This document shows, one piece after another, positions 33,361-41,803 of a stretch of 47,592 nt of DNA; the first letter of the stretch is position 1, and each line of letters opens with the position of its first letter. Below the pieces are notes generated by a model. It was given only the letters and a program-made list of their open reading frames with translations, made no database searches and was not told the DNA's origin. Source of the DNA: an uncultured Alphaproteobacteria bacterium (lineage in GTDB: Bacteria > Pseudomonadota > Alphaproteobacteria > HIMB59 > GCA-002718135). The DNA is taken from NCBI GenBank assembly GCA_902603095.1, contig CACKTS010000008.1, positions 1 through 47,592 on the forward strand, read 5' to 3'. The position numbers and the translations under genes were made by a program.

Positions 33361-34349
33361 CCACAACTAACGCCACATCGATCTACCCAATGATCCGGCT
33401 CAACTTCTTCTAATCCCATTTCAATATTTTCTTCCTTACCATCTTGTGAAGCATGAGGGCATCTTGTTCTAAAAACACATCCAGAAGGAGGGTTCATTGC
33501 ACTAGGTATCTCTCCTTCAAGCTCAATAGCTTTTGATTTATTTTCAGGATCAATTGATGGAATGGAAGATAATAATGCTTTTGTATAAGGATGTCTCGGA
33601 TTACTAAATAGATCTCTCGAAGGAGCCATCTCGACTATATGACCAAGATACATTACCGCCACAATATCACAGACGTGAGCTACAACACTTAGATCATGGC
33701 TTATAAATAAATATGTTAAATTTAATTCATTTTGAAGTTGCTTTAAAAGATTTAATATATCTGCTTGAATTGAGACATCTAACGCAGCAACACTTTCATC
33801 AGCTACAATAAATTTTGGATTACTCACAAGGGCTCTTGCAATAGAAATACGTTGTCTTTGCCCTCCTGAAAATGCATGTGGGTATCTTCTTAAATGCTCT
33901 AAATTTAATCGACATTTTGAAGCAATTTCTCTTACTTTTTCATCAGTTTCTTCACGTGAATTTGTAATCTTCATAACCTCTAAAGGTTCTGCAATTATAT
34001 CTCTTACAGTCATTCTGGGACTAAGTGCAGCATATGGGTCTTGAAAAATTAGCTGTGCTTTTTTTCTATATTCTTTCATTTCCTTTGAATTAATGGATGT
34101 TAAATCATAATCTCTGTCATCATCATGAAAAATTACATTTCCTGTACTTATTTTATTTGCACCTAATATTGCTCTTCCAAGTGTGGTTTTTCCAGATCCA
34201 GATTCACCAACAAGACCAAAGAAAGATCCCTTTTTGATCTTTATGTTAATATTATTAACGGCTTTTATTTTTTGCTTCTTTGATAGGAAATTTTCTTGGT
34301 AATCAAAAGATACCGAAAGATTGTTCACTGATACAATATTTTTACTCAT
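33357..34349 (-). CDS. ABC transporter ATPase (OppF/DppF type)
   Basis: This ATPase energises an Opp/Dpp-type importer. Walker A is GESGSGKTT, the signature is FSGGQRQRISIA and Walker B is FIVADESVAALD (DES rather than the usual DEP). FISHDLSVVAHVCD holds the switch His. The oligopeptide-type C-terminal extension contains GCVFRTRCPHAS and ends in DRCGVSCG. I chose the ATG at 34349, which forms an ATGA overlap with the oppD stop; a TTG at 34361 would add MWKK. The C-terminal ~45 residues are nearly the same as those of the OppD partner. Confidence 0.94.
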   Translation of the reverse strand: MSKNIVSVNNLSVSFDYQENFLSKKQKIKAVNNINIKIKKGSFFGLVGESGSGKTTLGRAILGANKISTGNVIFHDDDRDYDLTSINSKEMKEYRKKAQLIFQDPYAALSPRMTVRDIIAEPLEVMKITNSREETDEKVREIASKCRLNLEHLRRYPHAFSGGQRQRISIARALVSNPKFIVADESVAALDVSIQADILNLLKQLQNELNLTYLFISHDLSVVAHVCDIVAVMYLGHIVEMAPSRDLFSNPRHPYTKALLSSIPSIDPENKSKAIELEGEIPSAMNPPSGCVFRTRCPHASQDGKEENIEMGLEEVEPDHWVDRCGVSCG

Positions 34350-35332
34350 TTTTTTCCACAATCAACACCACATTTATCTAACCAGTGACCTGGTTTAACT
34401 TCTACTAAACCCATTTTTATATTTTCTTCCTTACCTTCTTTAGAAGCATGGGGGCACCTAGTTCTAAAGACACATCCATTAGGTCTGTCTAAAGGACTTG
34501 GGATATTACCTGGTATAGGTGTAAGTGGGGCATCTAAATTATTAATATCTGGAAGAGCGTTTATTAAACCTCTAGTATAAGGGTGCATTGGATTTTTTAA
34601 AATTTCATTAACCGGACCTTGCTCAACAACGCTACCTAGATACATCACCGCTACATCATCAGCCACTTGAGCAATTACACCTAGATCATGAGTTATAAAA
34701 ATAACACCCATATTAAATTCTTTAATTATATCTTTCATTAGATTGATAACTTGAGCTTGTATAGTTACGTCAAGTGCAGTGGTTGGCTCATCAGCTAACA
34801 ATAATTTAGGCATAGTAGATAATGCCATAGCTATCATGGCTCTTTGTCTCATCCCACCTGATAACTCAAAAGCATACTGGTTAAATCTTTTCTCTGCATC
34901 AGCAATCCCTACTCTATTTAACATATCTATTGATATATCTTTTGCTTCTTTTTTATTTAAAGGCTTGTGAATCATAAGTTGCTCAATCATTTGATGACCA
35001 ATTTTTATTGCTGGAGCAAAACTCGCCATTGGTTCTTGAAAAATCATTGATACTTTGCCTCCTCTGATTTTTTTCAAATCATTATTAGAAGTAAATTTTA
35101 AAACATTTTCATCATCAATTATTATTTCAGCATCATCATTATATATTGTATTTCCTGGATTTAATTGCATGATTGATTTTGCGGTAACAGATTTACCAGA
35201 ACCTGACTCTCCAACAATTCCCAAAACCTTACCTTGATCTAATGAAATAGATACATTCTCTATTGCGGTAATTCGCCCTTCATCAGTATCAAACTTAACA
35301 TCAAGATTATTTATTTCTAAAAGATGATTCAT
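34346..35332 (-). CDS. ABC transporter ATPase (OppD/DppD type)
   Basis: This is the second ATPase of the Opp/Dpp-type importer. Walker A is GESGSGKSV, the signature is LSGGMRQRAMIA and Walker B is LLLADEPTTALD. VIFITHDLGVIAQVAD follows. The C-terminal extension has GCVFRTRCPHAS and ends in DKCGVDCGKK, four cysteines that could carry the iron-sulfur cluster described in some DppD proteins. Its tail closely matches that of OppF. It starts 5 bases after the permease stop. Confidence 0.94.
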   Translation of the reverse strand: MNHLLEINNLDVKFDTDEGRITAIENVSISLDQGKVLGIVGESGSGKSVTAKSIMQLNPGNTIYNDDAEIIIDDENVLKFTSNNDLKKIRGGKVSMIFQEPMASFAPAIKIGHQMIEQLMIHKPLNKKEAKDISIDMLNRVGIADAEKRFNQYAFELSGGMRQRAMIAMALSTMPKLLLADEPTTALDVTIQAQVINLMKDIIKEFNMGVIFITHDLGVIAQVADDVAVMYLGSVVEQGPVNEILKNPMHPYTRGLINALPDINNLDAPLTPIPGNIPSPLDRPNGCVFRTRCPHASKEGKEENIKMGLVEVKPGHWLDKCGVDCGKK

Positions 35333-35337
35333 AAATA

Positions 35338-36501
35338 TTAATTTTTTGTTTTGTGTGGGTCAGCTGCATCTCGAAGACCATCTCCGACATAAACAAAGGT
35401 CAAAATTAAAACAACTAAGAAAAAGACTGGAATGAAATACCATTGATAATTTAATAATACATCTGCCTTTGTTGCATTTTGTAACAGCACACCTAATGAA
35501 TTTACAGGTTCTCTTAAACCTAAACCTATAAAGCTAAGTGCTGTTTCAGATAACAACATGTAAGGAAAACTTATAACCAAATCAACAATTATGTAACTCG
35601 TAAAACTTGGTAAAAGATGTCTAATAATTATATGAGTTGATGAAGCTCCACACATTTTAGCTGCCAAAATATATTCTTGACTTCTTTCACTTAGTAAATG
35701 TGTTCGAACACGCCTTGCCAATGTTGGCCAAGATATTAGACCTAGCAAACAGGATATAAAGAAAAATCTTAGTTCAGAACTCCATTCAAGAGGTGCAAAA
35801 GCTGCTAAACACATAAATAAAGGTATGGGTGGTACTGTTCGTATAGCGTCAGTAAACATTTGCAGCAAACTATCAATCCACCCGCCATAATATCCTGAGA
35901 TACCACCAATAATTAAAGATAGAACAAAAGAAATAAATACTCCCAATGTTCCAACTGCAAGTGAAATATAAATTGCACTTAAGGTTCTACTAAACAAATC
36001 CTTTCCTGCTTTATCTGTACCAAATAAATGAATCCCACCCTCATCAACACCAAATAAATGCGTATCAAATGTTATTCCTGGAATAGTAAAATCTAACGCC
36101 TTACCTGGAAGGTTAATTTTATAATTAAAATATTTATATTCCCAACCTTTCACGAAAAAATAAACATAACGCCTTTTCTCTTTATCAATTTTGTACACCC
36201 ATCTAAAATTTGTATCAGCACCTCTATATTTACTCAAAGTATGAAGAAAAGGTCTTGGAGAAAAACCATTTTCATCCCAAAACATTGGAATTTGAGGCGC
36301 ACCATTTTCATAGTTTTTGTCTCGACCAGCAATTGTTGGATCGTATGGGGATAGAAAACCTGAGAATAAGCTGCACACAATCATGAATAATAATATTGAG
36401 CCAGCAATCATCGCCGAACGGTTTCCAAAAAAACGTGTTCTTACCAATTGCATTTGTGTTGCAGTATAATATGCTTCCTTTTTTCTATTACTAACCTCCA
36501 C
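35338..36501 (-). CDS. ABC transporter permease (OppC/DppC type) with large periplasmic loop
   Basis: This 387-residue inner-membrane permease is longer than the usual ~300 because about 100 residues are inserted after the first helix (roughly 60-165). The insert is rich in Tyr, Trp and Phe and is predicted to sit in the periplasm. The permease core with the docking loop AAKMCGASSTHIIIRHLLPS is standard, and FVYVGDGLRDAADPHK is the typical end. Variants with this insert usually partner long binding proteins, as here (683 residues). It overlaps the upstream permease by 11 bases. Confidence 0.92.
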   Translation of the reverse strand: MEVSNRKKEAYYTATQMQLVRTRFFGNRSAMIAGSILLFMIVCSLFSGFLSPYDPTIAGRDKNYENGAPQIPMFWDENGFSPRPFLHTLSKYRGADTNFRWVYKIDKEKRRYVYFFVKGWEYKYFNYKINLPGKALDFTIPGITFDTHLFGVDEGGIHLFGTDKAGKDLFSRTLSAIYISLAVGTLGVFISFVLSLIIGGISGYYGGWIDSLLQMFTDAIRTVPPIPLFMCLAAFAPLEWSSELRFFFISCLLGLISWPTLARRVRTHLLSERSQEYILAAKMCGASSTHIIIRHLLPSFTSYIIVDLVISFPYMLLSETALSFIGLGLREPVNSLGVLLQNATKADVLLNYQWYFIPVFFLVVLILTFVYVGDGLRDAADPHKTKN

Positions 36502-37504
36502 CCATAACTCCTTTCCTTATTCTTGGATCCATTATTGCTAAAATTATATCAGTTATAAAATTTACAAATACTATTGTTGCGGTAAGTAAAAATATAATAG
36601 CACCAGCTAATTGCTGATCATTAGATCTAGCTAATGCTTCAATCAAAAGTGCGCCAGCTTCAGTTAAAATTAAAATCAATGCAACAACTGGAAGTGCACT
36701 AAAAATTCTATTTAAATCAAAACCGATAGAATTGATTACTGGCCCAAGCGAGTGTTTTGCTGGATAACGCCATAATAAACTCATACCTGATATTCCTCTC
36801 GCTCTTGCTGCCATTACATACAGTTTATCATTTTCGTCTAGCATTAATGCTCTTACAGTTTGTAGAGCAAAAGCAGTCGCATTCCACCCAAGAACAAAAA
36901 TTGGTAGCCATGCTCTAGCGAGAAAATCCTTTACCTTATCAGTAGACCATGGAGCATTTTCATATTCTTGAGAAAATAAACCTGTCATAGTATCTCCATA
37001 ATAGACGGTCATAAAAAGCATAATACAAAGTGCTACTAAAAAATTTGGTAAAGCTATACCTAAATAACTAACAAATTTTAAAGTTTGATCTAAAGAAACA
37101 TATTTTGTCGTGGCGGAAATAATACCAACAGGTATGGCAATTAAATAAGAAAAAATCAGAGCTACTAAACAAATAGTGAGTGAAAGAACAAATCTTCCAC
37201 TAAGAAGTTCATTAATGTTCATTCGAAGAATACAACTATCTCCAAAATCTTGTCTTACAACAATATCTGAAACCCATTTTCCATATCTATAGAAAAAAGG
37301 TTTATCTAAACCTAAACGGATTTTTTCAGCTTCAATATCTTCAAATGTTATTTGGGAACCTTGTGTATTTTTAAAAGCCAAATATCGCTCTGCACACGTA
37401 CCTGGAACTAATTCCATTAGTGAAAAAACTATAAAACAAACTATGAGTAATGTTACAATAGCTAAAAAAGCTCTTGTTAATGTGAATTGAATAAAATTAA
37501 TCAT
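36491..37504 (-). CDS. ABC transporter permease (OppB/DppB type)
   Basis: This 337-residue inner-membrane permease has six helices. The N-terminus (FTLTRAFLAIVTLLIVCF) and the LVPGTCAE region match DppB. The ATPase-docking loop is AARARGISGMSLLWRYPAKH, and the end is IMDPRIRKG. It is the first permease of the operon and is separated from the binding-protein gene by a hairpin at 37549-37577. With OppC it forms the path for a peptide- or oligosaccharide-sized ligand. Confidence 0.93.
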   Translation of the reverse strand: MINFIQFTLTRAFLAIVTLLIVCFIVFSLMELVPGTCAERYLAFKNTQGSQITFEDIEAEKIRLGLDKPFFYRYGKWVSDIVVRQDFGDSCILRMNINELLSGRFVLSLTICLVALIFSYLIAIPVGIISATTKYVSLDQTLKFVSYLGIALPNFLVALCIMLFMTVYYGDTMTGLFSQEYENAPWSTDKVKDFLARAWLPIFVLGWNATAFALQTVRALMLDENDKLYVMAARARGISGMSLLWRYPAKHSLGPVINSIGFDLNRIFSALPVVALILILTEAGALLIEALARSNDQQLAGAIIFLLTATIVFVNFITDIILAIMDPRIRKGVMGGG

Positions 37505-37548
37505 AATTCGATCTCTCTTAATTTATGTTTAAGAATAATTAAAAAAAG

Positions 37549-37577
37549 AAAAGCGGCAATACAAAATTGCCGCTTTT
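37549..37577 (-). terminator. Intra-operon hairpin after the Opp-type binding protein
   Basis: A perfect 12-bp inverted repeat, aaaagcggcaat (37549-37560) and attgccgctttt (37566-37577), with a 5-base loop. Read leftward it is followed by a C and seven T, a textbook rho-independent terminator 21 bases after the binding-protein stop. Some read-through into the permease gene is needed, so it probably sets a high binding-protein to permease ratio. Confidence 0.82.
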
Positions 37578-37598
37578 AAAGATATTTATTTACTTATT

Positions 37599-39650
37599 TT
37601 ATTCGTCTAACCACCACTGAGTAGCTAGATATGGATAAGTTCTGTAATACTCATAAGAAGTTGTTTTGAATTGTGTAAAGTTTTTCAAAGCATTTCTGTG
37701 GTATGTAGGGAAAGGCGCTTTTACAGTACCAATTAACAGAGTTTGCTCTGTTAACATTCTTGTAATTTTTTCACCCCACTCATTTGATTCAGCAGTACCT
37801 AATTCATATGATTGGAACTTATCAATTCCATCACTTAAATCATATACCCACTGAGGAGGCTCTACACCATCTGAACCATCACTATCAATATAAGCACCCC
37901 ATAACATTCCTTGCGTATGGTTAAAGTAATTACCAAAAGGCGCTTTAAATGTTTCAGGGTTACCTGCTATAATCGCTAATGGTTGTCCTTTATCCCATGC
38001 ATGTACATCAAGAGCATTAGATGATTGAGATCCACGATATTCATCTGGAGTTACCTCTTTAAAAGAAGTTTTAACTCCAACATCGTTCCACATACGAGCT
38101 ACTAATTCAACTTCAACACCACCTATACCTTGAGTAGCATAGTCGATGTTCATTGCAAAAGGTGCTCCGTTTGGAAGTTCTCTAAATCCGTCTCCATCAA
38201 CATCTTTTAACCCAACTTCATCCAAGAGTGCATTAGCAGCATCTGGATCATATTGAGTCATATGCATTTTGATTTCATCAGGAACAAAGTCGGGTGCAGG
38301 TGAAATACCTACAAACTGCTCTACCACACCTAAACCGTAGTAAGCCACATCATTGATCTCATTCCTATCAAGAGCAATTGACATTGCTTGACGGAAACGA
38401 ATATCACCATAAACTTTACGTTTTTCCAAATCTGGATGAGTAACGTTAAAGCTAAATAGTGCAGCTCCACAACCTGGGTTAATTTGAAGGTTATATCCAC
38501 CAGCTTCTGCTCCGTCTAGTAATTGAGGTGCAGATTCAAGTTGAACTGATTGTGATTTGTAATCAACTTCACCATTAACAAGTTTTAAAAGTCTAATCTC
38601 GTTTTCATTAATATATCTCTCATTTTGATAATCAATGTATGGTAATTGATTTCCAGCAGTATCAACTTGGTGGAAATATGGATTAGCTGCATACACTCTT
38701 CCTTCAGTCGTATCTTCAATTGTCATATACGCTTCTAAAGAAGGGTAAGCTGCATATTCTAAACCACCTACTAAATCAGGGTTTCTCAACATCGGTGTTG
38801 GAGTATCAGTCCAACCAGAGTTACCATAATAAGCTGCCAAAGCATCCCAACCATTTTCGAAACCAAGTGCTTGTGCATTGGCATCAGCATTTGAATCTAT
38901 TTCTGGATGAAATTGCTCTAAGAAATGAGCAGGTATAAATGCTTGGTTATAAGACCATGCAAGAGTAGCTAAAAGTCCTGGGAAAGGAGATGGTAAGTTA
39001 AATCTTACAGTTGTATCATTAACTACATCTACAGTCATAGGCTCACCACCAACAAGAAGGTAAGGATATGGTTTTTCTCTGATGTTTGTATTCATCATCA
39101 TATCTTCATACCAAAACTCAACGTCTCTTGCTGTAAATGGCTCACCATTTGACCACTTATGACCTTTTCTAAGAGTAAAAGTCAATTCAGTGAAATCATC
39201 ATTCCATGCATAATCTTTTGCTACGTTTGGAACAATAGTTGATAAGTCATCAGCAAAACGAACTAAGTTTACATGACGTGTTGATAGCATATCAGAAGTA
39301 CCTGCTTCTGTTGCATTTGATAAAAAGTTAATTGTTCCACCATAAGATCCTATTGAATCATAAGGAACAACAACTAGCGGTTCATCAGGTAAACGATCTG
39401 CAACACCTGCTAGACCTTTGTTACCTTGAATAGTTGCATTAATACTCGTAATATTTGGATTTTCAGAAAACTTCATAGTACAGCCAGCTGCACTTTCATA
39501 TTCTGACAATTCATATTGTTGAGGGTATTTTCCGCCTGTTTGACCATCACCCATTGTAGAACCTTTACAATGACCATCTGCTATAGAGCTTCCACTCCAC
39601 AACACTGTTGATGATGAAAATACCAATGCTAAAAATAATTTTTTAAACAT
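37599..39650 (-). CDS. Long family-5 ABC solute-binding protein
   Basis: This periplasmic receptor (683 residues) is well over the 500-550 of ordinary DppA. The signal peptide of about 24 residues ends SIA/DG. Hallmarks of the long SBP_bac_5 subgroup are the entry LPDEPLVVVPYDSIGSYGGT, then LTFTLRKGHKWSNGEPFTARD, IRFRQAMSIALDRNEIN and YRTYPYLATQWW at the end. Members of this long group bind oligosaccharides in several bacteria rather than peptides. The ribosome site AGGAG is a few bases before the ATG. The gene is more GC-rich than its neighbours. Being in one transcription unit with sulfonate and sugar enzymes, it may bind a glycoside related to that pathway. Confidence 0.92.
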   Translation of the reverse strand: MFKKLFLALVFSSSTVLWSGSSIADGHCKGSTMGDGQTGGKYPQQYELSEYESAAGCTMKFSENPNITSINATIQGNKGLAGVADRLPDEPLVVVPYDSIGSYGGTINFLSNATEAGTSDMLSTRHVNLVRFADDLSTIVPNVAKDYAWNDDFTELTFTLRKGHKWSNGEPFTARDVEFWYEDMMMNTNIREKPYPYLLVGGEPMTVDVVNDTTVRFNLPSPFPGLLATLAWSYNQAFIPAHFLEQFHPEIDSNADANAQALGFENGWDALAAYYGNSGWTDTPTPMLRNPDLVGGLEYAAYPSLEAYMTIEDTTEGRVYAANPYFHQVDTAGNQLPYIDYQNERYINENEIRLLKLVNGEVDYKSQSVQLESAPQLLDGAEAGGYNLQINPGCGAALFSFNVTHPDLEKRKVYGDIRFRQAMSIALDRNEINDVAYYGLGVVEQFVGISPAPDFVPDEIKMHMTQYDPDAANALLDEVGLKDVDGDGFRELPNGAPFAMNIDYATQGIGGVEVELVARMWNDVGVKTSFKEVTPDEYRGSQSSNALDVHAWDKGQPLAIIAGNPETFKAPFGNYFNHTQGMLWGAYIDSDGSDGVEPPQWVYDLSDGIDKFQSYELGTAESNEWGEKITRMLTEQTLLIGTVKAPFPTYHRNALKNFTQFKTTSYEYYRTYPYLATQWWLDE

Positions 39651-39720
39651 ATTATTTTCTCCTCTTTAAATTTAAAGTAATTCTAAACCCATGACATGAA
39701 TAAGCTAAAAATACAAAAAA

Positions 39721-39750
39721 ATTATACGGAATTATCTAAATTTTTTTCAA
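39721..39750 (-). promoter_or_regulatory. Promoter of the Opp-transporter/sulfonate operon
   Basis: On the minus strand TTGAAA (39750-39745) and a perfect TATAAT (39726-39721) are 18 bases apart, about 70 bases upstream of the binding-protein ATG. It lies just after the PHP gene, so the eleven-gene operon to 28443 can be transcribed independently. The leader also contains a 12-base palindrome (tttaaatttaaa) near 39664-39675. Confidence 0.55.
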
Positions 39751-39766
39751 AAAATGTGAATTTTTC

Positions 39767-40675
39767 TTAAAACCAAATTGGGTTTGTCCAAGCAAATTTC
39801 CCAGAATCGTTAGCAATACTAACCCTAAACCAATCAGAAGGATAGTCGATAAGGTCAAATTCAGCGTTTGTAATATTTTTTCCATTCTGACTCATAGATT
39901 TAGCTCCTTGACCAACTATACAGACTTGGTTTGAAGGTGAACACCGGATAGTTACTTTACGATTATTGATCTGAAACTCAAATATTTCAACTCCGGTAGA
40001 AGAATAATATTGCCCATTTTTTAAAGCGTTTAAAATAGATATTTCTGATAAATTATCAGCTGCAACCATCACCCATCCACCTCCAAAATCTTGCATTTTA
40101 AAATGTGAATCATCAGTAGCAGTTAAAAATATTTTATTATTTTCTTGTAATAAATAATCTACAGTTGCAGTGCCAAAACCACGTTGTGCTTCTATGTGAC
40201 ATGAATGATTATAAATTTCAACACCATGTGCATGACTTACAGAAAGACATTCATCAAATGTTAGAGAGTACCATTCTGGATGAGCAATTGTAACAAACGC
40301 ACCTGCATCAATTGCTCTTTGAACTAAATGAGATGCTGTTTCTTCTTCATCAGCACATTTAAAATCTAATGGTAAACCATTTGCAACAATATGCCAAAGC
40401 CCATCCCTAATATATTTTTTACCCCTACAATGAAGTTCTGCTGAGGGAATAGTAATAAAATCTTTTTGATTAAGATTCTTTATATCTAATACTGTTTCAG
40501 CTGCAAATTTACTACCTTTCCATAAGTGATCTGAAAGGCATGTAAAATCATAACCTAATTCTTGATACTTTTTAATGACCTCTTTTGGATTTAAAGCTCC
40601 ATCTGAATGATCTGAATGTCCATGTAAATTACCTCTAAAGTACTTATGTGTGTTTTTTGCAGGTAATAAATCCAT
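39767..40675 (-). CDS. PHP-domain metal-dependent hydrolase
   Basis: The first ~220 residues form a PHP domain, a metal-dependent phosphoesterase fold. GNLHGHSDHSDG carries His18 and His20. Further ligand candidates are CLSDH, SAELHCRGK (Glu, His), TIAHPEWYS and ATDDSHF. The last ~80 residues look like a small beta domain as in CehA-type proteins. It has no signal peptide. Members hydrolyse phosphate or other ester bonds; the substrate is unknown. It lies upstream of the transporter operon on the same strand, 116 bases away, with a promoter in between, and is divergent from the MetE-like gene. Confidence 0.8.
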   Translation of the reverse strand: MDLLPAKNTHKYFRGNLHGHSDHSDGALNPKEVIKKYQELGYDFTCLSDHLWKGSKFAAETVLDIKNLNQKDFITIPSAELHCRGKKYIRDGLWHIVANGLPLDFKCADEEETASHLVQRAIDAGAFVTIAHPEWYSLTFDECLSVSHAHGVEIYNHSCHIEAQRGFGTATVDYLLQENNKIFLTATDDSHFKMQDFGGGWVMVAADNLSEISILNALKNGQYYSSTGVEIFEFQINNRKVTIRCSPSNQVCIVGQGAKSMSQNGKNITNAEFDLIDYPSDWFRVSIANDSGKFAWTNPIWF

Positions 40676-40703
40676 AGAAGTTATTAGAATAAACTTTATT
40701 TAT

Positions 40704-40721
40704 ATTTAATTTAAATTAAAT
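40704..40721. promoter_or_regulatory. 18-base AT palindrome between PHP and MetE-like genes
   Basis: ATTTAATTTAAATTAAAT reads the same on both strands and lies in the 67-base divergent gap. It could be an operator for a dimeric regulator, but all-AT palindromes are common by chance in DNA of this composition. Confidence 0.2.
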
Positions 40722-40742
40722 TAAATCTATATAAATTAATTC

Positions 40743-41795
40743 ATGTTAACAACTGTTATTGGAGCTTACCCTAAACCAAATTATTTAAAAATTACTGATT
40801 GGTTTAATGCATCAGGAGGTACTGATACTCAATTTCCTACTAAGTTTTATAATGATGAAATTAATCAAATGGGAAATCAAGCTGAAGAATTGTTTCTTCG
40901 TGCTACAAAAGAAATAATTCAAGATCAAAAAGAATGTGGTATTGATATTATAACAGACGGTGAAGTTCGTAGAGAAAATTATATTCATTATCACTGTAGA
41001 CATTTAGCCGGTATAGATTTCAATAATCTTACAGAAAAAGTTGCAAGAACAGGGAATTATAAGTGTTGGCTCCCCACAATAACAAATAAAATATCTTCAA
41101 AAGATCCTTTTTTAGTAGATGAATGGAAACATAATCAAAGTCTTTCAAATAAACCAATTAAAATAACTATTCCTGGACCTATGACAATTACCGACACTAT
41201 TGCTAATACATATTATAAATCAGATGAAGAAATGGGATATGATTTAGCAATTGCTATCAATACAGAGATTAAAAGATTGGTTGATGCTGGATGTAAATAT
41301 ATTCAAGTTGATGAACCATTGTTTGCAAGAAAACCTGAAAATGCTTTATCGTTTGGAATTGAAAATTTAGAAAAATGTTTTGAGGGAATAAATCAAAATG
41401 ATGTAGAAAAAATTACACATATCTGTTGTGGTTATCCAGATAAACTTGATGCAGTTGATTATCCTAAAGCACCTTTAGATTCTTATAAAAAAATTGCAAA
41501 ATCTCTTGATAATTCAAAAATAGATAGTGTCTCTATTGAAGATGCACATCGCTATAATGATTTAACATTACTTAAAGATTACAAACATACAAAAATAATT
41601 TTTGGATTAATTAAAATTGCAAATTCTAAAATTGAAACTATTGAAGAAATTGAAAGAAGAATAGAAGAAGCATTAAAATTTATCTCTAAAGAACAATTAA
41701 TTGCTGCACCTGATTGTGGTCTTGGACATTTAAGTAGAGAATTAGCAATGAAAAAATTAAAAATAATGTGTTTAGCTTCAAAAAAATTTAATTAA
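40743..41795 (+). CDS. Short MetE-like (cobalamin-independent methionine synthase family) methyltransferase
   Basis: This 350-residue protein corresponds to the catalytic C-terminal barrel of MetE without the N-terminal domain. All four zinc ligands are visible: His226 and Cys228 in THICCGY, Glu266 in SIEDAHR and Cys325 in APDCGLGHL. TTVIGAYPKP at the start, TDGEVRRENY and IQVDEPLFA are also conserved. Zinc activates a thiol for methylation, with homocysteine the usual acceptor. Short core enzymes need not use methyl-tetrahydrofolate and may take methyl groups from other donors. It stands alone, 8 bases short of the convergent ureohydrolase end. Confidence 0.82.
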   Translation: MLTTVIGAYPKPNYLKITDWFNASGGTDTQFPTKFYNDEINQMGNQAEELFLRATKEIIQDQKECGIDIITDGEVRRENYIHYHCRHLAGIDFNNLTEKVARTGNYKCWLPTITNKISSKDPFLVDEWKHNQSLSNKPIKITIPGPMTITDTIANTYYKSDEEMGYDLAIAINTEIKRLVDAGCKYIQVDEPLFARKPENALSFGIENLEKCFEGINQNDVEKITHICCGYPDKLDAVDYPKAPLDSYKKIAKSLDNSKIDSVSIEDAHRYNDLTLLKDYKHTKIIFGLIKIANSKIETIEEIERRIEEALKFISKEQLIAAPDCGLGHLSRELAMKKLKIMCLASKKFN

Positions 41796-41803
41796 TTAAA
41801 ATT

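Noticed and set aside
40704-40721. Regulator operator at the AT palindrome
   Set aside because: Listed only at low confidence; an all-AT palindrome of this length is expected now and then in such DNA, and no second copy was seen.
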